A stretch of DNA of 64,000 nucleotides from Seison nebaliae (taxonomy: Eukaryota > Rotifera > Pararotatoria > Seisonacea > Seisonidae). The position numbers were made by a program, and so were the translations under genes. This document shows, piece by piece, positions 39,301 through 51,746 of this stretch. How positions within the stretch are numbered: position 1 is the stretch's first letter; every line of letters starts with the position of its first letter. The stretch covers positions 1 to 64,000 of the forward strand of contig JALJEE010001774.1 in NCBI GenBank assembly GCA_023231475.1, in the 5' to 3' direction. The notes under the pieces are model-generated. The model saw only the letters and a program-made list of their open reading frames with translations, was not told where the DNA came from and made no database searches.

Positions 39301-40663
39301 AACAATGTCCAAGTACAACAAGACGAATCGGTTTCTGTCGAAAAATTTGTGAGAAATTATCAGAATGTAATCCAAATGAGATTTGTTGTATTGATGCGAC
39401 TTTAAGGAATCCGTTCACCAATAAAGATCAACGATGTTGTCGAACAATTGAAGATACGAGTTCCTTCGTTTCTTTTCCGTAAAATTTCAAAAATATATTT
39501 TTTAGGTAAATTTATTTTAGTTAGTGGAAATAAGAGATTTTCGAATAATCATCCCGATGGTGAAGAATGGCTCCGTATTCGATCGCCGTATAATCTTCAA
39601 TGTGAGACGAATGCAAATAATTTACGTTTATATGACGCCCAAAATAAATTGTTGGGTGACACATCGAACGAGGCAACTCGACGATTAATAAGTTAAATTT
39701 TCGTTCGTACAAAATAAACCGAATAAATTTCTCAAGATAACAACATTAATATTATGACAACAAGCAACTCAATATTTATTGGAATTTATCGTATCAATAA
39801 ACAACATTATGGCACTTGGCGATGCTTATCATCAGTCAATGGAGTAACACTTCAACGGAGTGTGATGTTAAAGGAAGAAGGTTTCCTTATCTATTTCTTT
39901 TCAAGTCTTTTCATGTTAATCAGAACCTCTTCGAGTACATGTAACACCGAATGATCAACGGAAACATATTGACGTATCAGCTCAAATCAATTGTATCGTC
40001 AATGGGAAGCCTCAGGCGAATGTTAAGTGGCAATGGAGAAAATCCACTGAATTCCCATATCAGCAACTTAATACTAATTTAAAGTTCATTTTCTTTTCAA
40101 TTAACTTTTAATTATTTGGCGAAATATGAGTAGTGCGGAAGTTCGGCGAATTCCATCGGAAAATGGAATTAATTATCTATTGCGATTAAGAAGAATTCAA
40201 TCGAATAACGCCGGAATTTATGAATGTGTTGCAACAGATAATTTAGGAAGAATGGAGAGACGTACAAGTATTCTTCACGTGCTCAATCGTTAATAGACCA
40301 TCTCCATTATCGTTTTTTTGAAAATTGTATACATCTTCTAATGTTGTTGAAGGTCGACGCACTATCAATCAAGATCGAACGAAAATAACCACACTATCTA
40401 CAACATCGCCAATTGATGAAGAGAAATGTGTTGACAAGAATGTTCCAGGTAAGTTTATTTAAAAAAAATCTAATTTTTTCTCATTTTCCCTAAAGACTAA
40501 CAAAAAAATTTCTAATTGAAATTCTCCATTTTTTCTTTTCTTCATTAATTCTCTTTATCATAATTTCATCGATACAGGTATTCGTTGTGATCTGGTTGTT
40601 CGGTACAATATTTGTACTTATCGAAAAATTTTCGGTGAAATTTGCTGTGGGTGCAAAAAATAA
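33390..40663 (+). CDS. papilin-like extracellular matrix protein, about 1,997 aa in 25 exons
   Basis: Exons: 33390-33428, 33478-33559, 33608-33685, 33736-33944, 34004-34136, 34181-34313, 34361-35849, 35898-36017, 36091-36142, 36193-36375, 36443-36712, 36756-36932, 36978-37178, 37226-37393, 37440-37613, 37659-37925, 37978-38325, 38372-38839, 38887-39459, 39506-39691, 39737-39880, 39924-40083, 40131-40288, 40353-40448, 40578-40663; all junctions keep frame. Order: signal peptide MYSILYLIFILVK, ADAMTS spacer (ITTIPKGSKNILINE to VVVIGSNSF), TSP1 (WITEDWLECSSSCGEG), diverged TSP1 repeats in exon 7, the papilin cassette (CDISKYGCCLDGLT), Kunitz domains at 36443, 36756, 36978, 37659 and 37978 plus degenerate ones, WAP (CPSTTRRIGFC to CCRT), two Ig domains, and a PLAC-type end (CVDKNVPGIRCDLVV to CCGC). 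The Kunitz at 36756 has GPCR, an Arg at the inhibitory position. The usual first TSP1 and Cys-rich region are missing. AATAAA at 40723-40728. Papilins are basement-membrane proteins. The first two exons rest on phase and signal-peptide fit only. Confidence 0.92.
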
Positions 40664-43600
40664 TAATAATCATGTTCATTTAGTGCATTTTCCTTTTGTT
40701 TTTCTTTTCTTTTGCTCTTGTGAATAAATTAATTTTTCCCGATAATGACAGATGATTGGCGATTATTTGAAGGAGATATTCATTTTGGGTAGTTCTTCTT
40801 TCCTTCCTCTCGTCTTTCAATCACTATAGACATCATCATATTCTTCACCAATTCAATCAAACCTTTTCGATTTCCTTAATTTTTTTACTCTTTTACCGCC
40901 AAGAAAACAGGAATGACTGATTGAATATTTTGATAATTTCATCTACCTTACATAATTATATGAAGAAGTGAAGTCGAATAATTTTCCTCTTTTTCAACAA
41001 TATCTCCACAAATGACGAATTCAAATTAGTTAGTGAATTACTTATCTGAAAAAGAAAGTATCGCGAGAAAGAAGAAAAAGTGATTTTGCATAATTCTTCA
41101 TTCTCCTCCTTTAAATTTATGGGGACAATAGGACCATTATTACTGAAAAGAAAATTCATTTATCTTCCTACGATTTCTTGCATGCGAGATAATTTTTATT
41201 ACCATAAATTAATTCTATCTTTTATCTTATTGGCCTTTTCCCACTCGAAATTCGCCCGAAGGTCTAGAATAATATAACGATGAATACTCCTGAATTCGGT
41301 AGAGCAGAAAGAAATATTAAGAGATTTGCTCCATTGTGACTTAAATCACGAAAGTGGTCTATAAAAAATCATCTTCTAATTTATGTTCAATTTCATAACT
41401 GTACTTGTTATCATAACCATATTTGTTAATAATAAGTGGATCAAAAACGATAAATACTGACAATCTAGTGAGCGGAAAATCTAGACAATTTCCCCCAATT
41501 CTATTACACAGTTCATTGTGAAAAAAAATGAATTAAAATTGATATGAATGCATTCCGTTTCCTTTTTCACCTGGCCTCTATTAATTATAAATCAGATTCT
41601 GTCTCGTTTCCATAATAATTATTTTATCTGTTTCAATTTTACTGACAGTTTTACATTTTACTGTGAATTGTACTAATTGTAAGAAAGTGAGTTTTTGCGA
41701 AGAAATCAACGAGAAAATATTTTTTGGAAATAAAAAAGATTTTTAATTTTTCCAATTTCATTCATGTTTAAAATTATCTTACACTAATCTATCCGATCCT
41801 TGTATGTTATGGAACACTAGTTTTTTCGTTAAGGAACATGAACCAAATTGACCAATGAAGAAAATTATGCATTAAAACTAATTCTTAATTGTTTCAGATA
41901 TTTCTTGTTGTTCAATAAGGAATTGGAAATTAGAGTTCGATGAGTTGATTAAATTTAAGATATGTGAGTTGTAATTCGAATGTATTTTTATGAGATACAT
42001 GTCGATGTATGTCGATTACGTTAATATGTTTCCCAATTTAATTCAATTTTAAATTGTGTTTTGAAAAGAATAACGATGCTCATCAAAATCGATTTAAGAG
42101 CAATGATAAGTGGAGATGATTATAAAAAAGAATACGGCTCTGTTCCAAGGGAAAAGTGTTATGTTCGTGTCCAGTTTCATTGCATCGTTAGATGGAAATT
42201 AATCGATGGAGGACACGCGAGGGAAATGACGGATTATTGAACATTTGAACAAATACTTGATTAAATAATAGTGATCAGGCGAAATCATTTTCCAAAGAAT
42301 AATCGTCGTGTATGGATTTTGTATGAAACAATTCAGTTTTTCACCAATTGCTTCTTCCGTTTGAATTGCACAAATGAAATACGATTGAGTGTTCGAATTA
42401 GATTAGACGAAGAACAAAACAAAGAATGAAACAAATCTTTCTGAGGATAATAATGAGAAGGAAGAATGAAAAGTTAAAGTCGTTTTTAGGAGGCTATTTT
42501 ACAATCATTGTTATATATAACGGAAGAGAAAAGTTAACAAAAGAGAAATTCGAACGGAAAATGGACATTCTTTTCTAAACTATACAATCTCTCCATTCTC
42601 GTACTAGTGTAATAGAAAGTAAATATTCTTTTCAAATTTGGTGTCGATTGGATATCAGGATTTCCTAAAAGAGGAACGTAAAATACTTTCTTTCCCAAGG
42701 ATCATGCAACTCTATCGATTTGACCATATTGGTCATTGTCTTGGTGGATCGATGATCGAGTTAAGTCTAACCATGGCAACGAACAATGTTATGTAATTGA
42801 ATTTTAATTGACGAAAAGGAATAATGCAAATACATTTATTCGGTCAATTATTTATGGGAAATGAGACAGTTGCGTGTTCTTTTCACAATAATTGTAGTCA
42901 ATCGATTTTTAATATTGTTCCGTTTTTTTCCTTCCCTCTCTTGAGCTTTGACAGATAGTCAAATTATCTATATTTCCCAATCTATTAGAAATATATTATA
43001 TCTCAAGTTAATTTCTCCTTCCTTCATTCTCAACAAAATATTATCTATCCAATTAATTTATCAATCGTTTTATCCGTTTTAGTACAATAAAGAAATCCAA
43101 TAAATTTACTTAATAATTTATGTTTCATTAATGACATTTCTATTTTCTATATATTCAGTTTAAAATAATAATTGAAGATTGTGAAGAATTTAAATTATTT
43201 GGATATGATTAAATGATTGATTTGAGCATGTTTTTGAAAGAATAATAATATCATAATCCGATAATAAAATTCACATGTTTCATTGAGATTTCATTGAGAT
43301 TTCATTTTCGAGTAAACCAGAATCAGATATTGTCTCCAGACGAATTTTATGATTGATATTTCTCTAATATTCCAGTCAATGCACATCGTTTAATATGGCA
43401 TCGAATTGGATTAATTCAATTTAACTATTTCAAGCATAGTAATCGGCCCTCCTACGTAAAAGAAAAGAATAATAGATCGGAAATTGGAAAAGCATCGATT
43501 GTTCTTTCTAATATAATTAATTAATTAATAGTATTATGTTTTTATGACATTAGAAGAATATAGGAAATTTCATATGCTACTGATAGAAAAATACTACAGA

Positions 43601-44086
43601 TTGTGAGAAGGTGATGATATTTGGAGAGAAGGTGATAAGTTCGAAAGAGATGATTGATGTATTTATTAAACTGCTTCATTAAAGAAGCGAATGTTAATGA
43701 TATATTTGAACGAATATTAATATCATGTTGGAAGACATTATAAGATGTTTATGTGAAGTGAATTGATGTATCATGCGAGAGGAAGAATGGAAGCGATCAG
43801 TTTTTGATGGATCATCTTCCGATCTATCTATTATTTTAAAATAATTACAAATATTAGATAATCATACGATGAAAATTATGAGGAAGAGATTGTTTGTGTA
43901 AAAAGTAAAATAATAAAAATCTAAATCTAAAATCATAAAATTTATTCCATCAGAATAATTCGTTTAATAATTCTCCCTGAAATTATAATTTTTTTGTTAA
44001 TTTTCAAGAATAATTTTCGAAAGTTAATTATTCATAATAATCTCTTTTCAATTACTGATATGGGAGAATAGAGGGATTGGAAGAAG
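40664..44086. other. 3.4-kb interval without a supportable gene
   Basis: Starts with the papilin 3' UTR. Beyond it only short frames occur (40956-41159 minus and 41080-41277 plus, which overlap each other and resemble nothing). An 11-bp direct repeat (TTTCATTGAGA type) occurs near 43277-43305. I see no tRNA or mobile element. Confidence 0.55.
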
Positions 44087-45775
44087 ATGGTGGAAAATGA
44101 ATGTAATCAATTAATTCAATATAATGATTATACTCAATACAATGCTGTTTATTATACGATATTCGCTTGTTATATGCTCATGTCCATCATTGGCACCATA
44201 ACAAACAGTTTATTGATATTTGTTATACTTCTCAATCGTTCATTCCGATCTCAAATCAACAATATTTACCTTCTCAATTTAGCACTATGTGATCTACTAG
44301 TTTCCCTCATCAGTTTGCCATTGAAAGCTTTCGAATTACTCGTACCAATCACTTTAATTATTCCATCGGATCATTGGTTAATTCACACGTCAATTCTTTG
44401 TAACATTAATGAATTCACTGCGCCACTTCTCGTATTCTCATCCATTTATACATTAGTAGCAGTTTGTGCGGAAAGGTTAAATAATTTTTAAATAAAAATT
44501 CAATTAATCAATTAAATTCTCTTTCAAAGATACTTCGCTATTTGTCATCCAATGTCGACGTTGAAGAGTAATGGAAAGAAGAGAGCAGCAATCACTCTCA
44601 TTTTTAGTTGGTTGGCCTCCGCCATCATTTGTTGTGGTTTCCTCATCGTTAGATATAAACCGGAAATTCTTTGTGAAATCGGAAGTATTTTAAATCATTT
44701 GAGAGATAATCCAATGTTAAGACAATTCTATTCACCATATCTCAAAAATCAAACTATTGAATTGACCACTCCAAATTTGGAAGAATTTTTCATCGCCAAA
44801 TTGAATACTACCACATTTCCATCATTTACTACCGATGATATTTATTCTGACAATTCTTTCAACTATTTAACAATTAAACAGAATCTCCATATGAGATTGA
44901 GATGTCCACCAGCCACACCAGAAACTTATTATAAAAAATTACATGTCACTTTTCTATTTATCGTCGGTTACGCCTTACCAATGATTCTCATCACATTCCT
45001 TTGTGGTCGTATCATTTTCACTTTATACAAATCAACAAATTTCCATTCAGATTCCTTAAAGAACAATAGTCATGCCAATTATCCCCAATCATTCCGACAA
45101 ACCATCAAACGATTCACTTTGACCGATAATGAAATTTTAAAGAAACCGTTATCAGGAAATACACGGAAAAAATCATTTCTTCATATAAAACGCGATTCGG
45201 AAGTATCAATATTTTCAGATATAAACAAAAATTCAGATAATGATATTAACGACGGTAACAAATTATTAGATGGACATCAATCCTCCGAAACAAACGACAG
45301 GAAAAAATCGACAAATAATTTAAAACGGAAATTTTCCAGTTATATCGGAACATCACGTCGATTAACTACTCCGATCAATATGCCTGCATCAATACAACGA
45401 CAATCAGAAAACCGTTTAAAATTAGCAAAGATGATGTTAATCGTCATCTGGTCATTCATGTTAGCATGGACACCGTTTTTTATGATAAATATGTTTACTG
45501 TTTATGGTTCGAATGTTTTTCGTTATGGAAATTTCTTTTTTATCGGATCTCTAGTTCACTTTACCGGATTTTTAACTACTTGTACGAATCCATTAATTTA
45601 TATGTGTATGTCGGAACGATTCCGTCATCATATTCCAATCGCCTTCCGTAATTTCGCGAAAATTATTCATCTCATCAAATCCACCAACAAATCAAATCAA
45701 CGATCAACATATGAATTCTCATCGATGGATTATTCGATACGTCGATCAACAATCACACATCATCAAAAGATATGA
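44087..45775 (+). CDS. rhodopsin-family (peptide-type) G protein-coupled receptor, 544 aa
   Basis: Exons 44087-44475 and 44530-45775 join through a split Arg codon to restore AERYFAICHP, the ERY version of the class A DRY motif. Other landmarks are intact: N in TM1 (GTITNSLLIF), LALCDLLVSL in TM2, a TM3 Cys (LCNINEF), WLASAI in TM4, an outer-loop Cys (LRCPP), TM5 with the conserved Pro (GYALPMIL), TM6 (WSFMLAWTPFF) and NPLIYMCMSERFR in TM7. The second outer loop is long (about 90 residues) and the third inner loop is about 125 residues, Ser/Lys/Asn-rich. These features fit a neuropeptide receptor of the CCK/orexin-like part of the superfamily, but I cannot name the ligand. Confidence 0.9.
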
Positions 45776-45997
45776 CCACTTTTTTCCTTCAAATATTTTC
45801 AAATTAAACAACAAATTTTACGATATATTTTTTTCTTTCAAAAGGAAATTTCTCAGTCTTTTCTTCGAATTTTTTCATTATTCATTGGAAATTCCAGAAA
45901 AATTAGAAAACAAAATAAAAATTACAATTCTTTTAATTTTTCTTCAATTGATGGAATTATTCCGTGCCGATCAATTCATTAACTAGAAAATGGAAAA

Positions 45998-47284
45998 TTA
46001 TAAGAAAATTAAATTTTTAAAAATTTCAAAACTGTTCATTGGCATCTCATCGATCTGTGTCGAATAGAATTGTTCGATGTCACGTAATAATTGAATATCA
46101 TCACTTCGAGCGAAATTAATTGCGACTCCTTTTCGTCCAAATCGTCCCGAACGACCAATACGATGAATATATAATTCTCGATTATTTGGTAGATCATAAT
46201 TGATAACTAATGAAACAGAAGGAACATCTAGTCCCCGTCCACAAACATCGGTTGATATGAGAACTCGTCTAAAATAAAAAGAGAAAAATTTAAATTTAAA
46301 AAAATTTTTAAAAAAATTTTTAAAAAAATTTGAAAAGAAATTTAACGTTTTTGCATCTCGAAATTGTTTGACAATTCCTTCACGTACTTGTTGTTTCATA
46401 TCGCCATGTATTGATGATACAGTAAAATTAGATTCTTCCAATTGATTCGCTAACCATTCCACTTTCCGTCGAGTATTACAAAAAACTACTGCTTGAGCTA
46501 CCGTCACAGAATCATAAAGATCACATAAAGTTTCAAATTTCCATTCTTCCCGATCTACAGCAACGAAGAATTGTCGAATACCTTCCAATGTCAATTCGTC
46601 ACGATTCACCAAAATTCGAATTGGTTCCGTCATAAATTTATTTGTGATTTCAATAATTTCTCTCGGTAAAGTGGCGGACAAGAGAACAACTTGTGTCTCT
46701 GGTGGAAGATGACGATAAATAGCATGAATTTGTTCACGGAATCCTTTATTCAACATCTCGTCCGCTTCATCTAACACGAGAATAGAAATATTTGACGTTC
46801 TCAAATGTCCTCGTTCTATCATGTCAATTACACGACCAGGTGTCCCACTTATCACATGTTGACCATAATCTAATTTCCTGATATCTTCATTCAAATTCTT
46901 CCCACCAATACACGAATGACATTGCACGTTCATATAGTCACCTAAAGCTAACATGACACATTGGATCTGTTGGGCTAATTCACGTGTGGGAGACAAGACT
47001 AATGCTTGACAATCACGATGTTCAATTTGAAGTCGCTGCAATATGGAAATACAATAAGTGGCAGTTTTTCCAGTTCCTGATTGTGATTGTGCAATTACAT
47101 CTCGACGACGAATTATTGGACGGATGGCACGTTGCTGAATTGCTGACGGTTTCTCAAATCCATATGAATAAATGCCACGAAGTAAATTTCGGTTCAATCT
47201 CATATCATCGAAACTACGATAGACACCAATATTCTCATTCGTCTTAAAGTCTTTTTCGCTTAAATCATTTGTAATCGTTGGCAT
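45998..47284 (-). CDS. EIF4A3: eIF4A3, DEAD-box RNA helicase of the exon junction complex, 402 aa
   Basis: Exons 47284-46347 and 46268-45998; the 78-bp intron is in frame and has no stop. eIF4A3 clamps onto spliced mRNA upstream of exon junctions. Orthology is clear along the length: [13 protein letters not shown] (Q motif), [11 protein letters not shown] (ATP loop), [84 protein letters not shown] and the end [10 protein letters not shown], which separates eIF4A3 from eIF4A1/2. I chose the ATG at 47284 (MPTITNDL) because the 20 codons upstream are not family-like. Motif V reads GRGLD, where ARGLD is usual. The gene is convergent with the GPCR (222 bp) and divergent from pyruvate carboxylase. 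Confidence 0.96.
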   Translation of the reverse strand: MPTITNDLSEKDFKTNENIGVYRSFDDMRLNRNLLRGIYSYGFEKPSAIQQRAIRPIIRRRDVIAQSQSGTGKTATYCISILQRLQIEHRDCQALVLSPTRELAQQIQCVMLALGDYMNVQCHSCIGGKNLNEDIRKLDYGQHVISGTPGRVIDMIERGHLRTSNISILVLDEADEMLNKGFREQIHAIYRHLPPETQVVLLSATLPREIIEITNKFMTEPIRILVNRDELTLEGIRQFFVAVDREEWKFETLCDLYDSVTVAQAVVFCNTRRKVEWLANQLEESNFTVSSIHGDMKQQVREGIVKQFRDAKTLNFFSNFFKNFFKNFFKFKFFSFYFRRVLISTDVCGRGLDVPSVSLVINYDLPNNRELYIHRIGRSGRFGRKGVAINFARSDDIQLLRDIEQFYSTQIDEMPMNSFEIFKNLIFL

Positions 47285-47754
47285 GATTTTCGTCCGATAT
47301 ACGACTAAAAATGTACTTTGAAGATATATATATATTATTCTCAAATATTACTCTCTCCCATTTGGAGAGTCGTTTTATTTTTTCTCTTCAGTTTTCGATT
47401 TTAATAGAAATATAACATATTCTAAATTCAAATTTTAAGCAGTTAAAAATAGAATCAATTGAAAATTAATTATTAATTTAGATCATCAATCTAATTAAAA
47501 TTTGAAAGGACTTTGATTTAAAAAATTTTAGAATATAAAAGTTAAGCGTAATTTAAATAATATTAAATTTTCTTCTTATAAAAAGCTTATAATTTGAATT
47601 ATTACAAAGTGAACCATTAGACTTAGAATTGGAAAATAACACGAAAATGAAAAATATCATTCAACACTTTTCCTGAAAGTAGAAAAATAACATTCTCATT
47701 ACTAGAACTATAATTTCTGCTTGCAACATCTATTCGGTAGAAAAGTTCCAAATA
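47285..47754. promoter_or_regulatory. divergent promoter region between eIF4A3 and pyruvate carboxylase
   Basis: The 470 bp between two divergent housekeeping genes must hold both promoters. It is AT-rich, with no convincing TATA box or other named site. The call rests on gene arrangement alone. Confidence 0.5.
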
Positions 47755-50700
47755 ATGTTTTTGCTGAAGCAACGTTCATTATACAGGAATTTATCCCGTT
47801 GTCGTATTGCCAGTACACAACGAGACTTCCAAACTTCGAAATTATTATCCAATTATGATAAGAAGAAAGAAAAAATAGTTCCCATAAACAAATTACTGGT
47901 TGCTAATCGAGGTTCCATATTCTCTTGTCTTTTTTTTTTTATTTCTAATCATCTTCATCAAATTTTTCTTTTTTTCTTATTTACTAAATAAATTATTGAA
48001 ATTGATTGATAAATAAATTTAATTTAAAAAAAATCTCAATTTGTTTACAGGTGAAATTGCGATAAGAATCTTTCGAGCTTGTACTGAACTTGGAATTCGA
48101 ACGGTTGGAATTTATTCGCCGCAAGATTTGGGACAAGTTCATATCATCAAAGCTGATGAGTCGTATTGTATTGGAGAGAATTTGGAACCATTACAAGCTT
48201 ATCTTTCTGTCGATCAAATTATTGAGACGGCAAAAGAAAATGGTGCAGATGCTGTGCATCCAGGATATGGTTTCTTATCGGAAAGAAGTGATTTTGCTAA
48301 AGCTGTGGAAGACGCTGGATTAATTTATGTTGGTCCAAAATCATCAGTTGTGAAATTGATGGGTGATAAAGTGGAAGCGAGAAAATGTGCAATCGCTGCA
48401 AATGTTCCAGTCATTCCAGGAACGGATCAACCATTAATATCAAGTGAAGATGCTCTGGAATTTTGTGAAGAACATGGAATGCCAATTATGTTGAAAGCAG
48501 CATATGGTGGTGGTGGTCGTGGAATGAGAATTGTGAAAAGACTAGAAGATTTAGAGTCTCAATTTAATGCAGCTTTTAGTGAAGCGAAATCAGCATTTGG
48601 AAATGGAAGTTTATTTATCGAACGATATATGGAACGACCAAGACATATTGAAGTGCAGATTTTAGGAGATAAATATGGAAATATTGTTCATTTATATGAG
48701 AGAGATTGTAGTGTTCAACGACGACATCAAAAAGTCATCGAAATGGCACCAGCAGCAGCTTTGTCACAACAACAACGTGACGCTTTGACAAATGATGCGT
48801 TAAAATTGGCGAAATATGTGAATTATTCGAATGCAGGAACTGTTGAATTCTTGTTAGATACGAAAACGAATAAACATTATTTTATTGAAGTGAATGCTCG
48901 ATTACAAGTGGAACATACGGTTACAGAAGAAGTAACAGGAATAGATCTCGTTCAATCTCAAGTTCGAATAGCAGAAGGACATTCATTAAGACAATTGGAA
49001 TTAACACAACCAAATATTTCAATTAGTTCATGTGCAATCCAATGTCGAATGACAACAGAAGATCCAACGAAAAATTTCCAACCAGATACTGGTCGTATCG
49101 ATGTATTTCGTTCGGGTGAAGGTTGTGGAATTCGAATTGATTCAGCTAGTGCATTCTCTGGTGCCATCGTCTCACCATATTATGATAGTTTATTAGTGAA
49201 AGTGATAGCAAGAGCAAAAGATCATCGAGGAGCTGTCAATAAAATGTTGAGAGCATTGAAAGAATTCCGTATTCGTGGTGTGAAGACGAATATTCCATTT
49301 TTGTTCAATGTATTAAATCATCCTAAATTCAATGGGAAAGATATTGGGAAAGTTGATACATTGTTCATTGACGAACATCCCGAACTCTTCAAATTGCCAT
49401 GGGGACAAAATCGAGCGAATAAAATTTTGAAATATTTAGGTGAAGTCACTGTGAATGGTCCGACTACACCGATGGGAGTTCCTGATGTCAAACCAGCAAA
49501 TGTTCAACCAATCGTTCCACCAACAGATCGTAATACAAAATTGACAGGTTGGAGAGACATTTTAACGAAGGAAGGACCTCATGCATTCGCTCAAGCAATT
49601 CGTTCTCATAAACCGTTATTATTAATGGATACGACAATGAGAGATGCTCATCAATCTCTTTTAGCTACAAGAGTTCGATCATATGATATTTATAAAATCG
49701 CTCCATATGCAGCACAAGAATTAAATGGATTATTAGCATTGGAGAATTGGGGTGGTGCCACATTCGATGTCGCTATGAGATTTTTATATGAATGTCCTTG
49801 GGAAAGATTAATTCGTATGAGAGAATTAGTTCCAAATATTCCATTCTCAATGTTACTTCGTGGTGCAAATACGGTAGGATATACCAATTATCCTGATAAT
49901 GTACTCATCAAATTCGCCGATTTATCAGTCAAATTAGGAATGGACATTTTCCGTATTTTCGATTCTTTAAATTATATGCCCAACATTAAAGCTGGTATGG
50001 AAGCGGTGGGAAATGCTGGTGGTGTAATCGAAGCTGCTGTTTCTTATACAGGAAATATTGCTTCGACGAAAGAAGGACAGAAATATACTTTAAAATATTA
50101 TACAGATATCGTTGATGAAATGGTAAAATCTGGTACTCATATTATCGGAATTAAAGATATGGCAGGTTTATTAAGACCACAAGCAGCGAAAATTCTTATC
50201 GATGCCATTCGACAGAAACATCCAGATACACCAATACATTTACATACTCATGATACATCAGGTTGTGGTGTAGCTACTCATTTAGCGGCAGCTGAAGCTG
50301 GTGTAGATATCGTCGATGTAGCATGTGATACAATGTCTGGAATGACATCTCAACCATCAATGGGTGCGATAATTGCTGCTTTAGAAAATACACCGAAACA
50401 AACAGATATCAATTTAGAAGATACTTTCCCTTATTCGACATATTGGGAACAAGCGAGAAATCTCTATAAACCATTTGAATGTACTCATACAACGAAAAGT
50501 GGAAATTCCGATGTATTCTTTAATGAAATTCCTGGTTCTTTTTCAATTTCATTGTATTTTCTTATTTCTTATAATTTTCATTGAAATTAGGTGGACAATA
50601 TACTAATCTACAATTCCAAGCATATTCATTAGGCTTAGGAGAACAATTCGAAGAAGTGAAGAAAGCATATATTGATGCCAATCAATTATTGGGAGATATC

Positions 50701-51746
50701 ATTAAAGTTATCATCTTTTTTCTCATCTCATTTATACTCTCTATTTAGGTAACACCATCAAGTAAAATTGTTGGAGATTTAGCTCAATTTATGGTACAGA
50801 ATAAATTGACGAAAGAAGAAGTAGAAGAGAAAGCAGACGAATTAAATTTCCCACAATCCGTCGTCGATTTCTTCCAAGGTAACATCGGAGAACCATATGG
50901 AGGTTATTTTACCCAATATTCATTTCCATCAAATTTACCATCAAAAAAATTTTTTTTTCAATTTCTATCAAAATTTAAATTTCCATTTTAAATTTATATT
51001 TTTGTTATTTAGGATTTCCGGAGGAATTAAGAAAGAAAGTTCTCAAAGGAAAACCAATCGTTCATGGTTACATAATTTTAATTTTTTAAGGATTTTTTTT
51101 TATTTCAATTTTATTTTCAGGAAGACCTGGCGAACATATGGAACCGTTGGATTTCGATGAAGTGGTGAAAGAGTTGAAGAAGATTGATGTGGATTCTCAT
51201 GAACCAATTAAAGAGAAAGATATCATAAGTGCAGCATTATATCCACAAGTGACGAAGGACTTTCTTCGAATGAGAAACGAATATGGTCCAATGGAGAAAT
51301 TGGAGACTCGAGTCTTTTTTACCGGTCCAGAAATATCGGAAACTGTCACATTAGAGATAGAGAAAGGTAAACGATTAACGATCAAATTGATTGCAATCGG
51401 TGATCTAAATATGAAGACTGGAGAGAAGGAAGTCTTCTTTGAAATGAATGGACAAATTCGATCGATTATGATCAAAGACAAAAAAGCGTCATCGAATTTG
51501 AAAATTCATCCGAAAGCGAATGAAAACGATATTGGATCAATTGGTGCTCCAATGCCTGGATCAGTGATGTCAGTCGCCGTCAAAGTTGGAGATAAGGTAA
51601 AGAAAGGCGATTCATTATTAGTAATGAATGCGATGAAAATGGAAACTAATATCACCGCACCGTTCAATGGAAAAGTAACGGAAATTTTAGTTCAATCAGG
51701 TGACAAATTGAGTGGCAACGATTTATTATTGAAGATTAGCGAATAA
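47755..51746 (+). CDS. PC: mitochondrial pyruvate carboxylase, 1,196 aa
   Basis: Exons 47755-47911, 48051-50534, 50591-50706, 50749-50902, 51013-51066 and 51121-51746, all in frame. The enzyme makes oxaloacetate from pyruvate, bicarbonate and ATP in the mitochondrial matrix; the first 40 residues are basic and Ser-rich, as in a targeting peptide. The biotin carboxylase domain comes first ([16 protein letters not shown], the ATP-grasp Gly loop [10 protein letters not shown] near residue 205, [15 protein letters not shown]). The carboxyltransferase domain follows ([16 protein letters not shown] near 576, [21 protein letters not shown] near 787). The biotin carrier domain ends the protein, with AMKM carrying the biotinyl lysine near residue 1161. 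Length is close to the human enzyme (1,178). AATAAA at 51790-51795. All three catalytic parts look intact. Confidence 0.97.

Noticed and set aside
46269-46346. Phe/Asn-rich insertion in the eIF4A3 helicase core
   Set aside because: Removing it as a GT..AG intron restores the highly conserved junction RDAKTRVLISTD.
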